64,000 nucleotides of DNA from Vigna angularis (Eukaryota > Streptophyta > Magnoliopsida > Fabales > Fabaceae). Numbering within the stretch: position 1 is the first letter of the stretch; the number at the start of each line of letters is the position of its first letter. Of the stretch, positions 54,852 through 64,000 are shown in pieces. A program made the translations under genes and the position numbers. Below the pieces are notes generated by a model. That model worked only from the letters and a program-made list of their open reading frames with translations, was not told where the DNA came from and ran no database searches. The stretch is taken from positions 22,618,501 through 22,682,500 of the forward strand of contig NC_068971.1 in assembly GCF_016808095.1 (NCBI RefSeq), written 5' to 3'.

Positions 54852-56310
54852 CACTAGTAAAAAATGACGTTTTAAACTCGGACATTATGACTCGGTTTTT
54901 ATGGAACCGAAGCATATCAAAACGCGGTGGCAGTCTCGTAATTTTAAAAGCATTATATGTCTCGGTTGTTAAGCAACCGGTGTCTAAAGAAAATACTGAT
55001 TCGGTTGCCAGAGTGAACCGAGGCCTAATCCTCACGTACCAAAGATACGGCCTCGGTTGGAAGATAGAACCGAGGCATATTGGGCTTGGACTAGGGGCCT
55101 TAAATCGAGAGAAACCAGTCTGGGTAGAAAAACTTTTCCCCAAAATTCTCCTCCTCTTCCCCTCTTCTCTTCCTCTTCTCTTCTCTTCTCCTGCGACGAC
55201 CTCTTCTTCTCTTCCTCTTCTCCTGCGACGTGCGACGACGGTGGACGCGAGGACGCAACGAGGACGCGGCGGCGGCGAGGACGCTCTTCTCTTCCTCTTC
55301 TCTTCTCCTGCGACGACCTCTTCTTCTCTTCCTCTTCTTCTGTGACGTGCGACGACAGTGGACGCGAGGACGCAGCGGCGGCGAGGACGCGACGACGACG
55401 AGGACGCAGCGGTGACGGAAGGAGGTGACGGTGGGCAGATTTGCGCTCATGGAGGGGCGGCGGGCAGATCTGGGCGCATGGAGGGCAGATCTGCGCGCAT
55501 GGAGGGGCGGAGGGCAGATCTGTGACGAGCGGAGAACCACCCGAGGACGGAGAATTCGTGGAAGGAGGGGGAGCAGAGGAAGTCAATGACGGTGGTGAGG
55601 AGGGTGGGGATGGCGGAGGATATGAACACAACAGCCTAATCTGGAGACTTGGAGGTGGCTCTTGAAGTGGTTGATGGTGGATGCTAGCAAGCTTCGTGGG
55701 GGAGATGGTGGTGGTCGGAGATGCTTCTGTCGACGGTTTAGGTGGCGCGAAGAAGCTTAACCACGCCGTTGGTGGTGGTCGGAACTGCATGGATAACTGG
55801 CCTCTAACCACGCCGTTGGGGGAAGAATAGAGAAACCTGGCTCTGTTTCACCATGTGCGAAGAGGAAGAAATTTGGGTATGCCCTTTGCTTTGTGACACG
55901 TATTTTGCTTCTCTGGCTTTGGACATGGATGATGTTGTGTTGCTGATTGAGTATGGACCGCTGTTTGATTGATTCCTGTTACAGTTTTCTTGTTTGTTTT
56001 AGATTTTTGAGCTGAAATTGGGAGAAATCTTGGGTTTGTTTGGCATGAGAAAATGATTGAGAATGAATGAACCGAATGAGAATGAATGAACCGTGAATGA
56101 ACCGAGTCTGAAGTATGAAAAAATAAAAAAAAAATACACTCTACTGCCTCGGTTATCTAAGAACTGAGGCATATTCCTGTCTCGTTTTATCTCGACCTAT
56201 AACCGAAGCATAAAGTTTAACCTTTTTACCTCGCCCAGATATTTCTCTGTTGTAGAATCGATGCCTATAAACATAAACAACCTATGCCTTTTCTCTTTAT
56301 TGTACTAGTG
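54852..56310. mobile_element. Non-autonomous CACTA (En/Spm-type) element, target duplication TCC
   Basis: Starts CACTAGTAAAAAATGACG and ends ATTGTACTAGTG, flanked by TCC at 54849-54851 and 56311-56313. Subterminal units with arms CTCGGTT / AACCGAGG and variable loops repeat at 54889-55075 and 56150-56260. The core (about 55140-55800) is strikingly G+C-rich and includes a roughly 130-bp tandem duplication (55176-55340). No transposase domain seen. Confidence 0.88.
55032..55811 (-). other. Open stretch in the G+C-rich core of the CACTA element
   Basis: A 259-codon minus-strand frame rich in Pro, Ser, Arg and Glu, running out into the subterminal repeats. Other frames are also open because of the composition. 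No domain recognised; it may be a captured host exon or only low-complexity DNA. Not called a gene. Confidence 0.3.
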
Positions 56311-56313
56311 TCC

Positions 56314-57857
56314 CTCTAGATAGGTAGCATTTTGAACTTATGGTGATGTGTGGAAGCTTAGGCTCTAGAGTGAATAGTTCAAAGGATGGTTGAATATCTC
56401 TGGACATGTAACTCCACAAACTAAGACGTTGGTGTGGTTTGTTATGAATAGTTATATATATATATATATATTTATTGTAATTTTGGTTTCCACTTAAAAT
56501 AAACAACTGATCGTAGTGTTGAGGAAAATGCAAAAACACTAAAGAGATGGTTAATATTAGGAGATGTTTTAATCTTCTTTTTTTTCAATAAAATTTATGT
56601 TTGTAAAACAATGATTTTTATTGAGATTCCCAATAACCAACAATAAAAGTTTATTTTAATTATGTAATTCATGTTAATTATAAATTTTAGGACGAAAAAA
56701 AATTATGGCATTACATCTTTTGTATTAATTTTTGTTTTTGTCCTTATATTTATTTATAACATTCTAATCCACATCTAATTATTTATTTAAATTTCTTTTA
56801 TGTACGTTATTATACTCTTATTTCTTGATCTAAGAGCATTCTTTAAGTTAATTATTAGCTTTATAAATATATCATAATTCAATTTTACTAAATTTGTTTC
56901 ATTTTGTAATTTAAACATTGAGGCATAAATTCATCCATTTACATTGATTTTTTTAAGAGAAAGATAAAAAGGGATTATTTAACACATGCCAAATTGATGA
57001 AAATCAAGACTCAATCTTTTGTAACCCATTGGAGATGTGAAAGGTCAACAAGAAGTCGTCTTATGAAAATCATAAACTAATCAAATTAATTTCTAGAAGC
57101 CAATCTAGTTAAATTAAAGGCTAACAAATTTCAAGAATTATATTCCATATATTTTGTAATCATCAAATTAGTAAAAAGTTGAACTCCTCCAATCAATTTT
57201 ATTTCATTCTAATTAATTTCAAGATTAGTTTATGTAATAATGCTTTTGGTCAGTCCTCTATAAACAGAGACTTAGAAACAAAACAAAATGTACACTACAC
57301 TGGGTTAGGGCAAACTGCCTCTCTTCTTTATCCTTTATTTTCTTATAATTTTGAGTTGTATTGTTTAAGACAAATAACAAGGAACCTCAACTTCATAATT
57401 AGTTTTCTTATTAATATATTTTGCATTTTCTATTTAATCTTCTAGTTTTATATTATGTAAGTTGTTTTATTCATCCATGCTCTTGGTCTAGTTTTATATT
57501 ATGTAAGTACTTTATTTTATATTTATTATATCCATAATTTATTTTATTATATTTAAACACAGTTTCCATATTTAATAATACATCATTTTTATACCTACGT
57601 CATTCACCATCAACTTTAATACATTGCAATCATTATCGAATTGATATCTAATTTATTTATTTATTTATTTATTTAATATTACACTCACTTTTCTGTTAAC
57701 AATTTCAACGTTAGTTTCGTGTGCATTCAATTTTTCACATAATTGGATTTCAATAAATTTTCAACTTAATTTAAATTTATAATTATTTTATTAATTTTTA
57801 TAGGTGGTCATTCAATTATTTCTAAACATCTTTATTTATTTATAATTTTTGGTTTAT
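56314..57857. other. A+T-rich intergenic DNA
   Basis: No gene recognised. Short TA run at about 56455-56472 and TTTA repeats at 57655-57680. Confidence 0.5.
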
Positions 57858-60146
57858 GTGAGAGCCGACAGATTTAAAGGAAATTGGAGCGGGACATGTG
57901 TATGCACTGGATTGGACCGTCCGGTTTTGAGAGTAGTATATAAATGAAAGTTTCAAATTTTGTCTCATTCTCTACATACACTCTCTCTCTCTCTCCAACT
58001 TTCTGATCTTCTCTTTTCTCCTCCTTCTCTTTAAATATCTTCATCAGTTAATCAACTATTCTTCGTTCAGGAGGAGTTTAAGTGATCCTTGAGCGGAAGG
58101 ATTTCTTGTCAACCAGTTAATTCAGTAATTTGAGTCAGTAAGTTTCATATTCTCTTCTTAGTGTTTCGGTTTTCTGGTGCATGCAAAGGAAATTTCGTTG
58201 CATGTGTTCATTAGCTTCTTCTTCTCAATTCTTGAAGTTCAAACAATTTCCTAAAGGTGTAAAAGCTTTTTGTTCGGTCAAGAGGTAAGGGAAGCTAGTT
58301 AATTTAATTATTTGATTGATGATGGATGAAAATGATGTTTGATGGCTTTGCATGTGTGCAAAATTGAATGATTTTGTGTTTGGTATTGTTATTGAAGACT
58401 CTTAAGTGTTGTATTCATGTTGATTGTGATTCTGCATAATTCTAGTTCAGTGGCCGAGTGATATTGGGAGGAAGTGTGATAGTGAAGATGGAGAATTTGT
58501 GTTAGGTGTGAGTTTGGTCTGTATAATATAAATTGGGAGGATTAGAAGTTGGGAAAAACGAAGGAAATTGGTAAAGATTTGGTGTTGATCATAATTCTAC
58601 AGTCATTCTGCAGAATTATGCAGTTCGCTGAGGGTCCTTCGTTGATCGTTCGACTTTCTTCTTGTGTTCGGTCTTAAATGAGTTCTACTTCTGTAGAGCT
58701 TTTCAGTTAATGACCGATCGGTCTTGTACTAGTATTCTATTTTAGTTATAACGATTGTTGTTAGTGAGGTGTGTGGTCTCTTAAGTAGCGATCGGTCTTT
58801 GTGGGTTGTGCGATCTCTTAAGTAGCGATCGGTCTTAGTGGGTTGTGGGATCTCTTAGTAGCAATCGATCTTAGTGGGTTGTGGGATCTCTTAGTAGTGA
58901 TCGGTCTTAGTGGGTTGAGTGATATCTTAAGTAGCGATCGGTCTTAGTGGATTGTGTGGTCTCTTAGTAGCGCTCGTTCTTGCACTAGTGCTCAACCTCG
59001 TACTTGCATTCGGTCTAAAATGTGTTCGGCCTAAGTTATAGGTGTTCAGCCTAAGTCATAAGCGTTCGGTCTAAACTTAGTATTTGGACTAGTAGTAGTA
59101 ATCGGGCATGATGTGGTACTCGGAATCCTCTAGTTGTCAGTCATTAATAGCGCTCGGTTTTCTATTCAGTTGTATCTATTATTGATTGTTCGGTCTCCAA
59201 CATTCACAGGGTGTTTGATCTTATTATTCTATGTTGGTGATTTTTGTTTGGTTTATATTCATAGTTATTCCGGTGTGTTGTTTTAATTAAACGATTCAAT
59301 TGCTTTGATGGCTTATGTATGTATTATCATAATGGTGTAAAAAGGAAAAGTATGGTATGATAATTGTAATATGAATGTGAAAGAGAATTCCAAGGAGGAA
59401 TGTCTCAATAATTTGGTATCAAGGTGGTTGTAAAGTAGGAATATGGACAACGAAATCCATAGCGTTCATCCTGACATTCTAATGATTACCAAGTCTCAAG
59501 TAGAGATGGGTAAGTCATGTCATGAGAATAGCAGGAAGTCCTAGCCTATAGGGTCTTAGGTGAGTTATAACGGATTAACCCTAGGTGGCAGCGATAGTTT
59601 TCCAGTTACTACACCCCCGGGTGCACGAACTGCCCTAGCTACATATTCATACAATCCGGATGGTCAAGTCAAGTAGTCGGTCCTTGCATGAATTAATGTG
59701 TTCGGATTTGGTTTGTTTGAGTGGTCGGTCATTGCATGAAGTTGCTTAGTTGGATGTTACATAATTATGTATTTGTTGAACTTGCCTGATAACTTAATCA
59801 ATTAAATTACTCTAGCTTACCCTTCTTTTCTATCTTGTTCATGTTTTCGTTCGGTACTCTTTAATAGCAATGATCACCTCGTGGGTGTGAGCAGAGGGAG
59901 GCGAGTGTTCGTTGGAGGAAGCACTGGACAGCGAAGACCCAGTGGTGTAGTCTATGACCGTTCGGTCATAAAAATATAGTATGTATAGACCGTTAGGTCA
60001 TGTATATAGTTTTGTAGTTAGGGTAGATTTTTGTAAAGTTTAAATTTATAGTTATTTTGTGGATAACTGTAAGTTAACTTTATTTCTAGAAACTGTTCTA
60101 CAATATTATGGTGAAATTAGTTTGGACTATATTTTTGGGATGTTAC
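57858..60146 (+). repeat. LTR of a Del/Tekay-like Ty3/gypsy element
   Basis: TATA box TATATAAA (57937-57944) followed by a CT-rich leader, as at an LTR promoter. The end GGGATGTTACA (about 60136-60146) is typical of Del/Tekay LTRs. A block around 59610-59680 (GGTGCACGAACTGCCCTAGC) is one I recall from legume LTRs of this lineage. A minisatellite lies inside (58765-58980). The start is uncertain. Confidence 0.6.
58765..58980 (+). repeat. Minisatellite with AGCGATCGGTC core
   Basis: About five or six units of 40-45 bp, each containing AGTAGCGATCGGTCTTAGTG then GGTTGTGNGATCTCTT, with drift. Related GACCGATCGGTC and GACCGTTCGGTC words occur before and after it (58710, about 59958). Confidence 0.85.
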
Positions 60147-61149
60147 AATTTCAATTTAATTGAACATTTTAGATTAGTATTTTCATTCACTTTGTGGTTT
60201 CTTTCAGATTCTCGTAATCATTATAAATACATGTAGTTTTGTTTAAAATAAAGTAAAAGTAAATATTTTTTATATTTGGTGAACTTGGTTAAAAGAAAGC
60301 TATCTGCATGTTGCATTATTATTTTTATGCCTTTTGAATTTATTTGGAAGGTAAAAATTATTGGTCAAGGAAAAATGATTTGCTAACAGTGATCACATTT
60401 TGTGATCTTGAAAAATGTCCAAGAGTATATTAGTTGAGAAAGAGTCTTAGGTTTGGTTGTGATAGAGTTGAGATCAAACCAATGAATAAGTGTCTATGTT
60501 TGGGATGTCATAGTTTGGTACACTACAGGATGAAAGACAAAACCATTGTAGGGTCTAAGGAAGCTTTTACTAAGTAGGTGAATATCTAGATACTTTAGAA
60601 TAGTATCTTGGACTAGGTTATTCATTAGGCAAATTTAAGACTATTTGATACTTGTTCAACATCACTAAGATTAGATGGTGAGTATATATCTCTTTTGTAG
60701 GCTAATACATAACTAATATATTAAAAATAAATATGATTGTATCAATACTTTTAATGAGAATTACACAATTACCTAATAATTTATATTGAGATTTGTTATA
60801 GTTTTACTATAGTTTTAGCTAAACACTAAGCAAACTTTAGTTCCCAATTGAGATTTAGTTTTCATGATTAAAGATTAATCGTTTATATTACATCTTTGAT
60901 TGTCCGATCAAACAATTTAGAAAAATTATTTTTCATACTTTGTTATAATGTGTACATTGAAGTTTATTCTTAACTTTGATAAAATTGTGGTTGAGCCAGT
61001 TTTATGTTGTTCTTCGAATATGTATTTGACTGTGGTTATGAGTGAGTAGTTTTATTTTTGTGTTGTCTTGGGAATTAGATTTAATAGAATCATTAAGTGA
61101 ATTGATCTTAGTTATATAATTGAGATCCAATAGTCTATGCTTAGCAATG

Positions 61150-62226
61150 TTAAAAATCTCAAGTGGATTCTTGGAAGAAATAAATGAAGCTCGAGAAAGG
61201 GATCAAATTTTATAAGAAAAGTTGACAACAAAAATAGAAGGAAAAGAATATGAATTTGAAAAGGATTTTAGTAGAATTATCATGTTTAGAGATAGAATTT
61301 CTATGCCAATAGAAGAAAAGCTTAGAAAACTAATAAAAGGGAGGAAGTTTATAATAGTAGCTTAAGTATTCATCCAAGCGCCCCCAAAAATGTGCAAGAT
61401 AAAGAAAATCTTTTGGTGGTTTGGGACGAAGAACATAGTGATGGAGTTTGTTGCATGAATCCTTAGATGTTAGAAATGGGAAATCATATCCATAAATTTG
61501 TATGACATGTTTACCAAAGAATATGTTTGATCATGATGCAATTTGGATCATTGTGGATAGATTAACAAAGTCTACTAACTTTCTATATAGATTTTAGAAT
61601 AGCTTATAAAGAGCCTTGGGAATAAAAGTCAGGCTTAATTCAACTTATCACGCTTAGATTGATGGATAATCTTGTAGACTATCCAATATTTAGAGGCCTT
61701 GTTGAGAGTCTATATTTTAGAAAAGTTTGAAGGTGGGATCAATTTAAACCAATAATAGAGTTTACTTATAACAATAGTTTCCGCTTAAGCATAAGAATGA
61801 CTCCATATGGGGCTATATATGGGAGAAGATGTAGAATCGTATTGTGTTGGTATGAGAATGGACATTCCTTAATTTTGAGTTTAGATATAATTCAACAAGC
61901 AAATAATAAGATTAACATGATTGGGGGAAAAAATGAAAACTTCTCAAGATAGAAAAAATATTTATTATGACAAACGAAGGAAACTCCTTGAAGTTCAAGA
62001 AAGGAATTATGTTTTCTTGAAAGTTACACCTATAATTGGAGTTGGTAGAGCTCTCAAATTTATAATACTTTCACACGAATTTATAGGGCCTTGTCAAATC
62101 CTTAAATGGATTGGTTTTGTTACATATCAAATTGTTTTACATCAAAGCCTTTCGAAACTTCATAATGACTTTCATGTGTCTCAATTTCATCAATATATTC
62201 ATGACCCTCTTGTTAGAATCAAATGA
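61150..62226 (+). pseudogene. Ty3/gypsy integrase relic (Del/Tekay-like)
   Basis: Plus-strand pieces: N-terminal SSGFLEEINEARERDQ (61155-61205), zinc-region relic KKIFWWFGTKN, core pieces WIIVDRLTKSTNF near 61550, WDQFKPIIEFTYNNS then MTPYGAIYGRRCR (about 61735-61840), and the C-terminal domain in an open frame 61921-62226 (DKRRKLLEVQERNYVFLKVTP, LHNDFHVSQFHQYIHDP). Several stops and frame shifts. No chromodomain or RT seen. It follows the LTR at 57858-60146 in the expected orientation, with about 1 kb of unreadable DNA between. Confidence 0.75.
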
Positions 62227-63640
62227 GACAAAACTCGTTAAATGAATTGTATTTAAAACTTTTGATGCAAATTGACACTATTATAATAATATTGTATTAA
62301 CCAAATTATGTTTACTGCCCACACGATACAAATGTGAATAATAATGTTTACTCTCAAGAAGTTGAAGTAGTCGATCAGAAAATATATATCTCATGTATTG
62401 AACAAATAATATAATAATTTATTTTTTTAATATTTCGTTTAATCTAAAGTGTGTTCGTGCATTGACTAATGTTATTGACATAAATATTGGATATTGTTGC
62501 TAAATAACTATTACATGATTCATAAATTTTTCTCTAAGATAAAATTTTCTAAACGTTGGAGAGAAAATAAAATTAAAGTATTCTAAATCAAGCTCTCTCT
62601 AATTCATACAAGGAAGAAAAAAAATTAAAGCTTCAATGAAAATATGTTGAATTTGAAGATCAAATTGAAGAAATTATTAACCAATTCCTTCAAAAGCAAA
62701 ATGATGAGAAGATGTTGGAAAATGTTAATGCCAAATCAAATCAATCAGATTCAACAATTTCCAACAAATACCATTTCAAGGACTATAATGTTAAAATTGT
62801 AATAGCTATTACCTTTCAACCAAGAAAGAGCTTAAATTAGTTACCTCAAAACTTTGACAATTTTCAACTTTCAAAACAATTTACAGTAATATCCTTCTTA
62901 ACCAATTAACAAAATTTGTATCAGAAGCCTTAACAAGTTCCAAATATATTACAAAGTGATAAAGAAAGAAATTTTTAAGTAAGAAAAAAAAGCAAGACAA
63001 ATTTTATACTGGTTTGATTTAGAAGAATCTACATCCGGTTTATTTCTAGCAACCTTAGGTAGAAATTGTTACTAGGATCAACCGTTTTTAGAATTATAGA
63101 TTCACCTAAATAATCCTAAAACTAAGATCTAGATAAATTCTTAAAGAAACACTTTAAGAACCACATATCTAAATATGGGTGATGTTGCACTTAATCACCA
63201 CACACTACACCTTAAGAGACGATTTACTACACAAAAGGAATGAAAATACAAGAAAAATATGAAAAAGATCACTTGATATGTAAATTTTACATATCAAACC
63301 TATGTCAAGCAAGAAGTCGTTCAAACAACTCAATCTTGGTTAAATCTGGGTGAACACATGAATTCTAGTTGATTTTTCTCTAAATATAACTTTATTCTCT
63401 TTCTTTAATGATTTTAATTTGGAAATGAGTTGGCTCACTAGCTCACTTAAATAATTTTTTTTAAATAAAAAAAATTACAAAGTTTCTATAATTCAAATCT
63501 AAACAAATTTCACTCTCAACATGGGTGTTTAATTAATTTTGAAAATAAGGAATTTAAATAATTTTTTCAAGCAAAAAAAAATAATAAATATTTTTTTATA
63601 AAATTAAAACTAAATTTTAATACAATAAAATTAGGTAGGT
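62227..63640. other. A+T-rich DNA, no gene recognised
   Basis: No protein motif, RNA gene or bounded repeat seen. Confidence 0.5.
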
Positions 63641-63830
63641 GGGTTGGTGGGCCAACCCAGCCCACCACGGGTTCAACCCGCATGAGCCGGGTTTAAATGA
63701 GTCGGGTTGAAATCTGATTCGCATAAAAAAAATACAATTTTTTAAAACTCAACCCGACTCAACCCGACTCGAACCCGTGGTGGTCCGGGTTGACCCGTGG
63801 GTTGTGACCCATTTTGACAGCTTTAATATG
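63641..63830. mobile_element. Inverted-repeat element fragment, hAT-like terminal region
   Basis: A 13-bp inverted pair CCACCACGGGTTC (63662-63674) / GAACCCGTGGTGG (63771-63783), a second pair GAGTCGGGTTGA (63700-63711) / TCAACCCGACTC (63749-63760), and an edge ATTTTGACAGCTTTA that resembles the end of common plant hAT-type repeats. No target duplication identified. Confidence 0.5.
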
Positions 63831-64000
63831 GATGATACTATATTAATACTTTGTAAAAAAAAAAAAAAGCTAAAAATTAAAATTGAAGCAAAGTAATTTA
63901 AAACTGAAGCAAAGTAGTGAGGCTCAGATTTCATATAATGTATCGGATATGAAAAGAGAACATAAGATGTCGAAATCCGATTCTTCCTTTATCGGATTTC

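Noticed and set aside
55057..55665. Several overlapping G+C-rich ORFs in the CACTA core
   Set aside because: Open in many frames because of low stop-codon density in G+C-rich repeats; none has a recognised domain.
57179..57445. ORF of 88 codons
   Set aside because: A+T-rich composition, no motif and no neighbouring evidence.

Overview
This is a plant nuclear window, A+T-rich and dominated by nested retrotransposons, with one ordinary host gene. A eudicot, most likely a legume of the Vigna/Phaseolus/soybean type, fits best. That placing rests on my recollection of the repeat families (Sirevirus-type copia with TAATCGATTA words, Athila-like elements primed by tRNA-Asp, a TRIM beginning TGTTGGAAGT) and on the one intron-containing gene, a chloroplast-type PPR protein resembling Arabidopsis At5g48730. 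No search was run.

Region by region. 1-18062 (minus strand) is an array of non-autonomous Athila-like LTR elements in the order LTR, internal, LTR, internal. The internal regions encode only gag and join gag straight to a long 3' tail with no pol. A Sirevirus-type Ty1/copia element (6240-14438, plus) is inserted in the tail. It has a 934-bp 5' LTR, tRNA-Met primer site, gag, broken pol, an extra 391-aa ORF, repeated purine tracts and a truncated 3' LTR. 18063-30465 is an old Tat-like Ty3/gypsy element D: a reverse transcriptase fragment, an antisense Transposase_28-like ORF, a polypurine tract and an LTR. Into D went element C (19119-29000, plus, target duplication GACGT). Into C's 3' LTR went element B (21706-28038, minus, target duplication GCACC).

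31260-36049 is the PPR gene: three exons, 514 aa, bounded by TA microsatellites. 36250-41744 is mostly unassigned A+T-rich DNA with one repeat-rich candidate DNA transposon. 41745-49400 holds a Sirevirus remnant, an Athila gag relic, a solo LTR with perfect target duplication ACTCT, and a 2.1-kb putative LTR packed with ACCGAACGGT/ACCGTTCGGT words. 52980-56310 holds an Ale/Retrofit-like copia relic, an abutting 388-bp TRIM, and a complete non-autonomous CACTA element with a G+C-rich core and target duplication TCC. 57858-62226 is a decayed Del/Tekay-like Ty3/gypsy element. The window ends in an inverted-repeat, hAT-like fragment.

The least expected signal is structural. The 3' tails of the Athila-like elements (A, B, C) carry series of short hairpins with a near-constant 8-nt loop (TACTGATG in the sense strand) and stems that change sequence but keep pairing, up to 9 bp. 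The same elements and a solo LTR start with an LTR-terminal hairpin whose two arms change together. They also carry three spaced copies of the polypurine-tract word AAGTTTGGGGTTG. Unrelated LTR families here each carry their own array of short CpG-containing palindromic words. I read these as candidate RNA or regulatory elements of the retrotransposons; this is inference from by-eye reading.
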